Shown here: positions 1 through 7,743 of the stretch, one piece after another
Numbering within the stretch: position 1 is the stretch's first letter
How the letters are laid out: the number at the start of each line of letters is the position of its first letter
NCBI GenBank assembly: GCA_947459465.1
Contig: CANHDS010000002.1
Location: forward strand, 1-14,744
Direction of reading: 5' to 3'
Origin: Burkholderiaceae bacterium
GTDB taxonomy: Bacteria > Pseudomonadota > Gammaproteobacteria > Burkholderiales > Burkholderiaceae
DNA: 14,744 bases
Program-made: the position numbers and the translations under genes
The notes under the pieces: generated by a model
Database searches by the model: none
Seen by the model: the letters and a program-made list of their open reading frames with translations, nothing else
What the model was told of the DNA's origin: nothing

Positions 1-465
1 CTTTATAGTTTATTCCGAGATGGTTTGATCACGATTTCTCAACAGTTAGCCCAACTAATTGTGCGTGATGGTGAGGGCGCTACTAAATTTATAACAATTT
101 GTGTAAAAGGTGGTAAGAGTAGCGTCGAATGTAAACAGGTTGCGAAGGCAATTGCACATTCTCCTTTAGTGAAAACCGCATTTTTTGCCAGCGATCCCAA
201 TTTAGGCCGCATCCTAGCTGCAGTAGGCTATGCAGGAATCAAGGATCTTGATAGCAGCAAGGTCCAACTATGGTTGGATGATGTCTGGGTCGCAAAGGAT
301 GGAGGTCGGCATCCAGATTATCAAGAGTCTCAAGGCCAAGCCGTGATGAAACAAACCGAAATTACCGTTACGGTTGATTTGGGAAGAGGCAATGCATCCG
401 AGACCATTTGGACTTGCGATTTGTCGCATGAGTATGTTTCGATTAACGCTGATTACCGCTCTTAA
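1..465 (+). CDS. argJ: Bifunctional ornithine acetyltransferase / N-acetylglutamate synthase, C-terminal part (5' end outside window)
   Basis: The reading frame is open from base 1 to TAA at 463-465, giving 154 C-terminal residues of ArgJ. The enzyme transfers the acetyl group from N-acetylornithine to glutamate in cytoplasmic arginine synthesis. It self-cleaves into alpha and beta chains. The cleavage site is not in this fragment, so what is seen is part of the beta chain. Recognisable family blocks are DGEGATKF, the [17 protein letters not shown] region (most homologues have DPNWGR), the [13 protein letters not shown] stretch and the typical end INADYRS. A TTG at 25 could look like a start but lies inside the conserved domain. 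A second in-frame TAA follows at 469. The DUF815 ATPase gene starts 30 nt downstream on the same strand. Confidence 0.95.
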   Translation, partial: LYSLFRDGLITISQQLAQLIVRDGEGATKFITICVKGGKSSVECKQVAKAIAHSPLVKTAFFASDPNLGRILAAVGYAGIKDLDSSKVQLWLDDVWVAKDGGRHPDYQESQGQAVMKQTEITVTVDLGRGNASETIWTCDLSHEYVSINADYRS

Positions 466-495
466 CGCTAATTCATAATTACGAGAATCTGTACT

Positions 496-1362
496 GTGAA
501 TGACAAACTCGATCGTCTTTTAGATCATCTTGAAACATTTTTACCGAAGCCATTGAGTGATGCTGATTGGCAAACTGCTAAAGCATTTCGTTGGCAGCGT
601 CGCGATAGTATTTTTGGACGAATCGGATTTTTAAAGCCGGTCAAGCACCTATCTTCCATCTCCTTTAAGGACTTGAAACATATCGATCGTCAACGCGATG
701 CCATTATTGCGAATACACAGCATTTTGTTGATAACAAACCTGCCAATAATATTTTACTAACCGGTGCGCGTGGTACTGGTAAGTCCTCATTGATTAAGGC
801 ATGCCTTAATCAATTTGCTTCTCAAGGCTTGCGCTTGGTGGAGGTGGATAAAGATCACTTGGCTGATTTGCCAGACATCACCGAGATTCTCGCGGCTCGT
901 CCCGAGCGATTTATTGTATTTTGCGATGATCTATCGTTTGAAGATGGTGAGTCGGGCTATAAGGCCATGAAGTCCGCGCTAGATGGCTCTATTTCTGCGC
1001 AAGTGGACAATATCTTAATTTATGCGACCTCTAATCGCCGTCATTTATTACCCGAGTACATGAAGGATAACGAGTCGTATGTTCATACCGACGATGGTGA
1101 GATTCATCCAGGTGAGGTTGTCGAGGAGAAAATTTCCTTATCCGAACGTTTTGGTCTATGGCTTTCTTTTTATCCACCAAGGCAAGAAGAATATCTAGCG
1201 ATCGTGGCTCATTGGTTGACGCATTTTGGGCTTTCTGAAAAGGCTATTGAGGCTGCCCGCCCGGAAGCCTTAGTGTGGGCTCTAGAGCGTGGATCGCGCT
1301 CAGGTCGTGTAGCCTGGCAATTTGCGAAGCATTGGGCCGGATCCCAATCGGGCAAAAAGTAG
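496..1362 (+). CDS. DUF815-family P-loop (AAA-type) ATPase of unknown role
   Basis: This 288-residue protein matches the DUF815 family of single-domain ATPases, common in beta- and alphaproteobacteria. No cellular role is established that I know of. Visible motifs are Walker A GARGTGKSS at about 90-98, a Walker B-like FIVFCDD at 139-145, and a sensor-1-like ATSNRRHL at about 177-184. A late SERFGLWLSFYPP segment and a basic C-terminus (RSGRVAWQFAKHW) follow. There is no signal peptide or membrane helix, so it should be cytoplasmic. The start is GTG at 496, weakly supported by GAGA at 483-486; no better in-frame start lies between it and the stop at 469-471. The mutT-like gene follows after 3 nt, suggesting translational coupling. 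Family assignment is firm, function is not. Confidence 0.88.
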   Translation: MNDKLDRLLDHLETFLPKPLSDADWQTAKAFRWQRRDSIFGRIGFLKPVKHLSSISFKDLKHIDRQRDAIIANTQHFVDNKPANNILLTGARGTGKSSLIKACLNQFASQGLRLVEVDKDHLADLPDITEILAARPERFIVFCDDLSFEDGESGYKAMKSALDGSISAQVDNILIYATSNRRHLLPEYMKDNESYVHTDDGEIHPGEVVEEKISLSERFGLWLSFYPPRQEEYLAIVAHWLTHFGLSEKAIEAARPEALVWALERGSRSGRVAWQFAKHWAGSQSGKK

Positions 1363-1365
1363 TCT

Positions 1366-1800
1366 ATGACGACCCAATCCCGGCCGATCGTTGAGGTCGC
1401 CGTCGGAATTCTTTTAAAAGAGCGTTCGTTGGTATTGATGGGTAAACGGCCCGGTGGCAAACCCTATTCAGGGTATTGGGAGTTTCCAGGCGGCAAATTA
1501 GAGGCCAATGAATCGGTTGCGACTGCCTTAGAGCGTGAGCTGTACGAGGAGCTTGGTATTCGAATTGCTTCAGATAAAAGCCATTGTCACGAAATTATGA
1601 TGCTAGAGCATGATTATCCGCACGCTTATGTTCGCCTACACGTATGTCTAGTCGATCTCTGGAAGGGTGAACCAGTTGGTCTAGAAAATCAAGAGCTATC
1701 TTGGCAAAATATATTCAATCAAGAATTAACGATCACCCCATTATTACCAGCTGCCTGGCCTATGATTGAAAAACTTCGTTCGTATTTGAGTGGGGCTTAA
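1366..1800 (+). CDS. mutT: Nudix hydrolase, MutT-type (8-oxo-dGTP diphosphatase-like)
   Basis: This 144-residue protein is a single Nudix domain. The Nudix box GX5EX7REUXEEXGU is complete at residues 43-65: G43, E49, then RELYEELGI at 57-65. The upstream GKRPGGKPYSGYWEFPGG segment is typical of MutT proteins that hydrolyse 8-oxo-dGTP and so prevent A:T to C:G transversions. It starts 3 nt after the DUF815 gene stop with no Shine-Dalgarno of its own, so translation probably depends on coupling. It converges on zapD with 16 nt between stop codons. In Ralstonia/Burkholderia relatives a MutT-like gene sits at this same place. Other Nudix substrates cannot be excluded from the sequence alone. Confidence 0.88.
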   Translation: MTTQSRPIVEVAVGILLKERSLVLMGKRPGGKPYSGYWEFPGGKLEANESVATALERELYEELGIRIASDKSHCHEIMMLEHDYPHAYVRLHVCLVDLWKGEPVGLENQELSWQNIFNQELTITPLLPAAWPMIEKLRSYLSGA

Positions 1801-1816
1801 GAAAGCGATACCTGTG

Positions 1817-2575
1817 TTAGAACTGGCAGAAAGTTAACTTAAAGGGAATGTCTTGATTGATTAGGGTTGGCTTTAGGTCTTGTTCACACTTGAGTAGCCG
1901 AATTGAGACTAGATATTTATTAGCACTAATCTCTGCAAAGAGTGAAGGATCCTCTAAAGTTATGCGCATTAACTGGTAAACCTTCCCAGAGGGCGCTTGT
2001 TGAAAGGAGCCTTGGTGCGCAAGAACATCCTTACTTTCTCCAGATTCGCGAAGGAGTCGTAAAAACAAATGACATGCTTCTTGCCACGGAAGCATTGGGT
2101 AAATGAATTTTTGTAAGAGCTCGCGTCTTGAGGAGGCGGGGCTATGACGCCAAGCATAAAAACCTGGCAAATCAATCGGACTAGTGCCGCCCGGTGTATG
2201 TAAGCGTGTCCGAATTGCATTAAGCCATTCGTTCTCACCAATGAGCGCATTGGGCTTAATTACTGACGCGTTCACTTGGGCGCTGGCATGCTCTAACTCC
2301 GCGATGGTAGATGCTAGTTTTTCTTGATCAACTTCTTTGGCGTGTTTGAGCTGGTTCAGCGCAAATTTTTGACGCTCCAGTTCTTTTAGAAGTAATGACT
2401 TAATATCACCCCGGGCGCTAATGTCGCCCAGCTCGAAAAGAGTTGTCAGGGCATTGTGGTGCAGTTCAGGATCATCGGAGCGGGCAAAGTGATTAAATCG
2501 GTCAAACAAATACTCCAGTCGGAGCATGCTTCGGACCAGTTCATTAAAAGGGTATTCGTAAATAATCACAGTCAT
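1817..2575 (-). CDS. zapD: Cell division protein ZapD (Z-ring bundling factor, DUF1342)
   Basis: This 252-residue cytoplasmic protein matches ZapD, which binds the FtsZ C-terminal tail and bundles protofilaments at the division site. Family features are the N-terminal YEYPFNELVRSMLRLEYLFD block (about 6-25), the helical DIKSLLLKELERQ stretch (about 57-69), the central LPGFYAWRHSPA block, and a C-terminal beta part with ISANKYLVSIRLL and DIPFKLTFCQF. Length is typical. The start ATG at 2575 has no clear Shine-Dalgarno. The gene lies 28 nt downstream of coaE, and the coaE-zapD order is conserved in gamma- and betaproteobacteria. The usual next gene, yacG, is missing: the zapD stop lies only 16 nt from the convergent mutT stop. 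Confidence 0.93.
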   Translation of the reverse strand: MTVIIYEYPFNELVRSMLRLEYLFDRFNHFARSDDPELHHNALTTLFELGDISARGDIKSLLLKELERQKFALNQLKHAKEVDQEKLASTIAELEHASAQVNASVIKPNALIGENEWLNAIRTRLHTPGGTSPIDLPGFYAWRHSPASSRRELLQKFIYPMLPWQEACHLFLRLLRESGESKDVLAHQGSFQQAPSGKVYQLMRITLEDPSLFAEISANKYLVSIRLLKCEQDLKPTLINQDIPFKLTFCQF

Positions 2576-2603
2576 TTATTTTATGCCGACCGCGACCAAA
2601 AAA

Positions 2604-3245
2604 CTATAAATCCAGCATTCTTTGATGAAGACGGTCGACCTCCATCTCAAGGCTCGCTAGATCTCCCTGGTTTTGAATCACCGTATCTGCAATTGATAGG
2701 CGTTCGGCACGGCTAGCTTGATGGGCCATAATGGCCAATACCGCCTCCCGACCCAGCTGGCTGCGGTCCATGACCCGCCGAATTTGCAGCTCTTCTTCGC
2801 AATCGACTACCGCAATATGATCAAGGTTTTCGGTCCAAGTGCCGGACTCAAGGAGCAAGGGGACCACAAATACCAAATAGGGCGCATGACTTTCTAAGCC
2901 ATATTTAGCCTGAATCGCAGTTTCTTGGCGAATTAGGGGGTGAGTAATAGCCTCCAGTTTTCGTTTAGATTCGGTGTCATTAAATACGTAATCCCGCATT
3001 TTTCCTCGGTTGAGGGATCCATCGGGAAGAATGAACTCGGACCCAAATTTCCTCAGAATTGGGTCAATCGCAACACCCCCCGGGGCAGTTATTTGATGGG
3101 CAATCTGATCGGTATCGATAACCCAAGCCCCTCGCTTCGTTAGAAAAGAGGCAACACTTGATTTACCCGAGCCAATCCCCCCAGTCAGCCCCAAAAAAGG
3201 AACTTTTCCTTTTAAATCAAGGATTGAACTAGCGGACTTGACCAT
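2604..3245 (-). CDS. coaE: Dephospho-CoA kinase
   Basis: This 213-residue cytoplasmic enzyme phosphorylates the ribose 3'-OH of dephospho-CoA, the last step of coenzyme A synthesis. The P-loop GGIGSGKSS lies at 22-30, the conserved IDTDQIAH at 43-50, and the lid/C-terminal block HQASRAERLSIADTVIQN near 174-191. The first 34 nt overlap the 3' end of the prepilin peptidase gene. The assigned ATG gives about 13 extra residues ahead of the usual FLGLTGGIGSGKS opening and has no good Shine-Dalgarno. An in-frame TTG about 17 codons later is preceded by AAAGGA and is a possible true start. Position between the pilus genes and zapD matches the betaproteobacterial order. Confidence 0.95.
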   Translation of the reverse strand: MVKSASSILDLKGKVPFLGLTGGIGSGKSSVASFLTKRGAWVIDTDQIAHQITAPGGVAIDPILRKFGSEFILPDGSLNRGKMRDYVFNDTESKRKLEAITHPLIRQETAIQAKYGLESHAPYLVFVVPLLLESGTWTENLDHIAVVDCEEELQIRRVMDRSQLGREAVLAIMAHQASRAERLSIADTVIQNQGDLASLEMEVDRLHQRMLDL

Positions 3246-3691
3246 AGTATTTCTATGATGCCAGCAAATGCCAAGAAGGGTCCAAAGGGAAAGGGGTGGC
3301 TAGTTGGTAATTTTTGGTACCTTAGCCAGAGGAGCCCCCCAATCAAGCCGCTGAGGGCAGCTAATACCAATATCCATAGAGCGCTCAAGATTCCAAGCCA
3401 CGCCCCAAGAGCCGCTAAAAGTTTGGCATCACCCATTCCAAGACCGTGATGTGAGCGGACTCTTTTATAGATCTGATTAATTGCCCATAGGAGAGAGTAG
3501 CTAAGAATTGCGCCAAGCCACGCAAGATGGACATCACACCATGGTTGGGGTGAAAGGGAATTAAAGATTAGACCAAAGGCAATCATGGGGTAAGTAAAGC
3601 GGTTGGGGATTAAAAAGCAATGAAAATCAATCCATGCTAAATAAAGAAGAATTAGGATCAGGCTAATTCGAAGTAAGGAGTCAACCCACAT
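3212..3691 (-). CDS. pilD: Short type IV prepilin peptidase (A24 domain only)
   Basis: This polytopic inner-membrane aspartic protease would cleave the leader of prepilins or pseudopilins. Both catalytic aspartates are present: D22 in the IDFHCFLIPN segment (21-30) and D88 in GLGMGDAK (83-90). Several hydrophobic segments surround them (about 6-20, 57-73 and 94-120). At 159 residues it is little more than half of a classical PilD (about 270-290 residues). The N-terminal half, which N-methylates the new pilin N-terminus and carries two CxxC pairs, is absent, and no CxxC exists. The start ATG overlaps the pilC stop by 1 nt (TAATG), and the 3' end overlaps coaE by 34 nt. It is either an A24 stand-alone peptidase or a naturally reduced PilD; both active sites look intact. 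Confidence 0.9.
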   Translation of the reverse strand: MWVDSLLRISLILILLYLAWIDFHCFLIPNRFTYPMIAFGLIFNSLSPQPWCDVHLAWLGAILSYSLLWAINQIYKRVRSHHGLGMGDAKLLAALGAWLGILSALWILVLAALSGLIGGLLWLRYQKLPTSHPFPFGPFLAFAGIIEILWSSPLVQSLI

Positions 3692-4746
3692 TAGATAATT
3701 CTGCCTAACGAAAAAATAGGGAGGTAAAGTGTCATTAGTAATCCTGCAACCAGAAGCCCAAGAAAAATAATAAATAAAGGTTCTAAGCTTTGACTAAGGA
3801 TAGCTAATCGGTGCTGCAGCTGACTTTCAATCGAGCGCGACCGACTGATCAACATGGTACTGAGCGCGCCGGTCCTAGCCCCAATTTCAAGTAATTGGAT
3901 CGTTTCAGGATCAAAGAATCGACCTCTGGGATCGGCTCTCCTCATTGCCACTCCAAGATCCCAGCCCAAGGATAGCTGCTTAAAAAGGTTTGCACTCAAA
4001 TCATGACTGAGCCAATGATTGGATGATTGAGCACAAATACGGATAGACTCTAGAAGACTTAAACCTGATTGAAGCAAATGCGCAATGTTTTGACACCAAG
4101 CGATTTGATGCGATAGTCGTATCAAATCCCCGAATATCGGAATCTGAAAGCAATGACGATCACACCACTTTTGAAACCCAATTGATTTTCTCCAGAGGAT
4201 GAGTATGCTTGCACCTGCTGATAGTAAGGAAATCAGAATGATTACTGCATGCTCATTGAGACCTCTTGATAGAGTAATTAATAATTGTGTACTCATCGGT
4301 AATTCAGCCTGAAAGTGATGAAAAATATCTTCAAATCCGGGTATAACCCATAACAACATGGCCATGACCATCAGCATTGCCGCAGCGAAGGTAATCGCAG
4401 GGTAGGTCAGTGCTTGCTTCATTTGCTGTTTAAGTGATTCTCTAGCCCTTAATTGTTGATGAATTAATAAAAGTGATTGTTCTAAGGCGCCTGTTTTTTC
4501 TCCAATCGATATCAGACCAATACAAATCGGACTAAACCATTTGTTTTGTTGAGAAAGACTAGTCGCCAAACTGTTACCATGCTTGAGTCCTTCAATCGTA
4601 TGCGAAAGAAATAATTCCCAATGCTTAGGGGAGCACCGATTTAAAAGTTGAAGCGCTTCTAGGAGTGGAACACCTGCTTGCAAAATACCATGGAGGCGAT
4701 GCATGAAGTTGATTTGGTCTTGAAGTGAGAGGGGGCGCCAAATCAT
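3691..4746 (-). CDS. pilC: Type IV pilus / type II secretion inner-membrane platform protein (PilC/GspF)
   Basis: This 351-residue protein has the duplicated T2SSF architecture. The first copy is at about 12-135 with IGEKTGALEQ (81-90); the second is at about 213-336 with LEIGARTGALS (286-296). Predicted membrane helices lie near 117-137, 168-186 and 323-345. PilC/GspF forms the cytoplasmic-membrane platform turned by the PilB-type ATPase during pilin polymerisation. It is some 50 residues shorter than typical PilC (about 400), missing the usual N-terminal lead-in. The ATG overlaps the upstream ATPase stop by 4 nt (ATGA), and the stop overlaps pilD by 1 nt. No pilin genes lie in the window, so a pilus and a competence-type pseudopilus both remain possible. 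Confidence 0.92.
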   Translation of the reverse strand: MIWRPLSLQDQINFMHRLHGILQAGVPLLEALQLLNRCSPKHWELFLSHTIEGLKHGNSLATSLSQQNKWFSPICIGLISIGEKTGALEQSLLLIHQQLRARESLKQQMKQALTYPAITFAAAMLMVMAMLLWVIPGFEDIFHHFQAELPMSTQLLITLSRGLNEHAVIILISLLSAGASILILWRKSIGFQKWCDRHCFQIPIFGDLIRLSHQIAWCQNIAHLLQSGLSLLESIRICAQSSNHWLSHDLSANLFKQLSLGWDLGVAMRRADPRGRFFDPETIQLLEIGARTGALSTMLISRSRSIESQLQHRLAILSQSLEPLFIIFLGLLVAGLLMTLYLPIFSLGRII

Positions 4747-5846
4747 GATGGAATTTCATGAAGTAGAACAGATTGATCAATCAATCCTTGATCGAATAAG
4801 GCATCAGCCTGTTGACGCATTGAATAAAAGCCATCCGAATGAGCAATTTCTTGAAGTTTTGTTGTAGGAGTTTGCCTTTCAATTGCAGAAATTAGCTTAG
4901 GGGTGAAGTGTAGTACCTCATGAATTGCGAACCGCCCTCTTTGTAAGTTCTGAGACCGAACTAAGCGCTGCGAACTAATAAATAAAAGATTATTAGCGAT
5001 GGAGTAAGGTTTGATACCGAAGTGCTTCAGCCGGTCAATGCACGAGATTGCTTGGCGAGTATGAATAGTGCTAAGAACCAGGTGACCCGTTTGTGCAGCA
5101 CTCATGGCTAATTTGGCCGTTTCTGAATCTCGAATTTCACCAATCATCATCACATCAGGATCTTGGCGCAGGAGGGCGCGAATGATGGCATCGAAATGGA
5201 GCCCAGCCTTTGGATGATATGCAATTTGGTTTACTCCTTGTAGACGAATTTCAATTGGGTCTTCAATACTACAAAGATTGAGATGCGGTTGATTTAAATA
5301 ATGAAGAAAACTATAGAGCGTACGTGTTTTACCACTACCTGTGGGGCCACATATTAAAATTAAGCCATGCCGCCTTTCTAATGACGCTTTGACAATATTC
5401 AGCTGAGGATTGGTGAAGCCAATATGATGAATATCCAGTTCAGCATAGGTTGTTCTTAGAAGTCGAATGACCACCTTTTCACCAAACAGAGTGGGCATCG
5501 TTGAGACCCGACAATCAATTTCATGGCCTCTTGAATCTCTACCAGTAATGGTTAGACGACCATCTTGTGGTAGGCGTTGTTCAGCAATATCGAGCTTCGC
5601 TAGAATTTTGATTCGAGTAATCAGGCGAATGTGATCCGTTTTAGGATACGACTTAAATAAGCATAAGTCACCATGAATCCGAAAACGCACAATACATAAA
5701 TTTTGCTGAGCTTCAATGTGGATGTCACTTACATCATCATCAACAGCCGATAAAGCAATTTCTTGCCACAATCGAATGATATGGTGATCAGATTCTTCGA
5801 GTGGCTTGCGTAATGAACTGTGGGTGGTTGGGCTAGTATGAATCAA
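4743..5846 (-). CDS. pilB: Type IV pilus assembly / GspE-family ATPase, short form
   Basis: This hexameric secretion ATPase would power pilus or pseudopilus extension at the inner membrane. It has 367 residues. A small N2-like part with SDIHIEAQ (about 40-47) and RIHGD is followed by the catalytic domain: Walker A GPTGSGKT (167-174), Asp box SIEDPIE (193-199), Walker B in DPDVMMIGEIRD (229-240), and His box AQTGHLVLSTIHT (251-263). Classical PilB/GspE proteins are about 490-570 residues. Here the N1 domain is absent, and the tetracysteine zinc element is missing: SSQRLVRSQNLQRGRFAIHE runs straight into the C-terminal region with no CxxC anywhere. ATGA overlaps occur at both ends, with the CorC-type gene upstream and pilC downstream. 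The catalytic motifs are intact, so it is probably active. Confidence 0.92.
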   Translation of the reverse strand: MIHTSPTTHSSLRKPLEESDHHIIRLWQEIALSAVDDDVSDIHIEAQQNLCIVRFRIHGDLCLFKSYPKTDHIRLITRIKILAKLDIAEQRLPQDGRLTITGRDSRGHEIDCRVSTMPTLFGEKVVIRLLRTTYAELDIHHIGFTNPQLNIVKASLERRHGLILICGPTGSGKTRTLYSFLHYLNQPHLNLCSIEDPIEIRLQGVNQIAYHPKAGLHFDAIIRALLRQDPDVMMIGEIRDSETAKLAMSAAQTGHLVLSTIHTRQAISCIDRLKHFGIKPYSIANNLLFISSQRLVRSQNLQRGRFAIHEVLHFTPKLISAIERQTPTTKLQEIAHSDGFYSMRQQADALFDQGLIDQSVLLHEIPS

Positions 5847-7144
5847 GGCGCCGATAGGCCCAGATCTTCGGGTGATGGTTTATGAAGCTTAACCGTCTTG
5901 ATCCCTTGGTCATCAAATTGAATAATTTCCATCACGACACCCCCAACTTTGACGCTGAGATCATGATCCGGAATTTCTTCAAGTTCTTCTAAGATCAGCC
6001 CATTGAGAGTACGAGGGCCATCAACCGGAAGCTGTAATCCCAACAAACGATTGAGGTCACGTAAATTTGCACTACCGTTTGCTAAATAGGAGCCATCACT
6101 GGACCATTGGTCTTTGGCCATCACCCCCGGAAAGGAGGTCGTGAACTCACCAATTAGTTCTTCAACAATGTCTTCAAAGGTGAGTAAGCCTTGAACGCTG
6201 CCGTATTCATTGACTACTAGGCTTAAGCGTTGGCGATTTTCCTGAAAATATTGCATTTGCTGCATCACGGGGGTGCCTTCGGGAATGAAATAAGGTTCGT
6301 TAAGCAGTTCTCGAAAGTCGCTATGGCTCAGTTCTTCGCTACCTAGCAAAGAAAGTGCTTTTTTAACAGAGAGAATGCCGATTATTTTTTCTGGGTCCTC
6401 TTCGCATACAGGTAATTTATTGTGGTAACAGGTCTCAAGTTGCTGAATAACCTCATCGATGGGTCGTGATAAATCCAATATCTCCATCTTGGCGCGGGGC
6501 GTCATGACATCATCAACAGAGATATTTTCAAGATTAAATAAATTCAGCAAGATACTGCGGTGCTGATTTGAAATAAAGTGACTCGACTCGAGGACGAGAC
6601 TCCTGAGCTCTTCCGTGCTCATCGTTTGTAATGCTGTTTCCTTCCGATTTAAACCCATTAGGCCCATTAAGCCTGAAACAAAGGAATTCACTAACCACAA
6701 TAATGGTTTGAGCAAAATTGTGAGGGGATAAATAACCCAACCAATATTGGCAGATATCTTTTCTGCAAAGGCAGCACCGATAACCTTAGGAGTAATCTCA
6801 CTAAAAATGATGATTAAAAATGCAATCGTTAGGGTTGCAATAGACAGTACCAGTCCATTGGTACCAAATAAATGCAGTGCAATACCAGTCACTAAAATCG
6901 GCAAAATGGTATTGATTAGATTGTTGGCAATCAAGAGAACCGATAGAAGGGTATCAATCCGCTTTAGGAGTTTTTGAGTAATAGCGGCGCCAGCATGACC
7001 ACCATTTGCCATCGCCCGTAAACGATGCCGATTGCTAGCCACCATACTGGTTTCGGCCATCGAGAAAAAACCAGATAAGGCGAGTAAAAATACAACAAGG
7101 GCTGCCTGAGCCCAAAGGGGCCAAGAATCAAAAAAAGAATCCAT
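5843..7144 (-). CDS. CNNM/CorC-HlyC family membrane protein with CBS pair (YfjD/CorB-like)
   Basis: This 433-residue protein has the full CNNM/CorB layout. An N-terminal DUF21 membrane domain (about 10-165) includes the SGFFSMAETSMVASNRHRL start and SEITPK (115-120), with several hydrophobic segments. A CBS pair (about 205-335) begins at DDVMTPR (211-217) and ends with VVNEYGSVQGLLTFEDIVEE (310-329). A C-terminal CorC_HlyC domain covers about 345-428. Family members are linked to Mg2+/Co2+ transport or resistance. The old name 'hemolysin' is not informative. It is the first gene of the leftward block and overlaps pilB by 4 nt, so it probably drives and couples translation of the pilus genes. 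The ATG at 7144 has only a weak GAAAG upstream. Confidence 0.92.
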   Translation of the reverse strand: MDSFFDSWPLWAQAALVVFLLALSGFFSMAETSMVASNRHRLRAMANGGHAGAAITQKLLKRIDTLLSVLLIANNLINTILPILVTGIALHLFGTNGLVLSIATLTIAFLIIIFSEITPKVIGAAFAEKISANIGWVIYPLTILLKPLLWLVNSFVSGLMGLMGLNRKETALQTMSTEELRSLVLESSHFISNQHRSILLNLFNLENISVDDVMTPRAKMEILDLSRPIDEVIQQLETCYHNKLPVCEEDPEKIIGILSVKKALSLLGSEELSHSDFRELLNEPYFIPEGTPVMQQMQYFQENRQRLSLVVNEYGSVQGLLTFEDIVEELIGEFTTSFPGVMAKDQWSSDGSYLANGSANLRDLNRLLGLQLPVDGPRTLNGLILEELEEIPDHDLSVKVGGVVMEIIQFDDQGIKTVKLHKPSPEDLGLSAP

Positions 7145-7241
7145 CTACACTTTCAAAAAAAGCACAGATAAGCAATATAGCAAATACTGATTATTTAGAC
7201 TATCGGGGTAAGTTGATTTAGGTGTCAGAAAGGATCATTCA

Positions 7242-7742
7242 TTGTTAAAGACAAGTTTGACAGGCAATCTTAAGTTTTGTTTGATGCGCGCACCATTTGG
7301 AGGCCTAGGCATCAGAACCGAAATCGTCGATGGCTCCTTAATGATTGCCCAAGTTCGATACTTTAGTCAGCTAGAAAAGGCGAGTCGCCCTCACAATGAA
7401 TTGGAAAAAATTGCAAAAGAGCAAATTGAGAGTTACTTTGATAATCCTCATTCCCCCTTTGATTTACCAATCAAAAATCAGGGTAGTATTTTTCAACAAC
7501 GCGTTTGGTCGAAAATTCAGTCCATACCAGTCGGCCAAACGATAACTTATGGAGACTTAGCCACTCAGATCAAATCAGCTCCAAGAGCCGTTGGGGGAGC
7601 CTGTGCCGCAAATTATTATCCACTGATAATTCCGTGCCACCGTGTTATCTCAAAAGTAGACGTTGGCGGTTTTATGGGTGAGGCTAATGGACCCTATCTA
7701 CGCATTAAACAATGGCTGATAAGGCATGAGCAAGAAATTTGA
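7242..7742 (+). CDS. ogt: Methylated-DNA--[protein]-cysteine S-methyltransferase
   Basis: This 166-residue suicide DNA repair protein moves the alkyl group from O6-alkylguanine (or O4-alkylthymine) onto its own cysteine. The active site PCHRV is at 131-135 with C132. The helix-turn-helix with the arginine finger is SAPRAVGGACAAN (about 112-124, R115), preceded by the usual GSIFQQRVW and IPVGQTITYGDLA segments. The flexible N-terminal domain is about 1-80. The proposed start is TTG at 7242, with AAGGA at 7230-7234 spaced 7 nt away. The alternative ATG at 7284 (residue 15) has no Shine-Dalgarno but gives the opening MRAPFGGLGI, so the start is uncertain. The stop lies one base from the stop of the convergent synthase gene. 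Confidence 0.92.
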   Translation: MLKTSLTGNLKFCLMRAPFGGLGIRTEIVDGSLMIAQVRYFSQLEKASRPHNELEKIAKEQIESYFDNPHSPFDLPIKNQGSIFQQRVWSKIQSIPVGQTITYGDLATQIKSAPRAVGGACAANYYPLIIPCHRVISKVDVGGFMGEANGPYLRIKQWLIRHEQEI

Positions 7743-7743
7743 G

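Noticed and set aside
2456..2716. Plus-strand open frame of 86 codons across the zapD-coaE junction
   Set aside because: It is antisense to two well-conserved genes, shows no family resemblance and has no ribosome binding site. It is a shadow frame.
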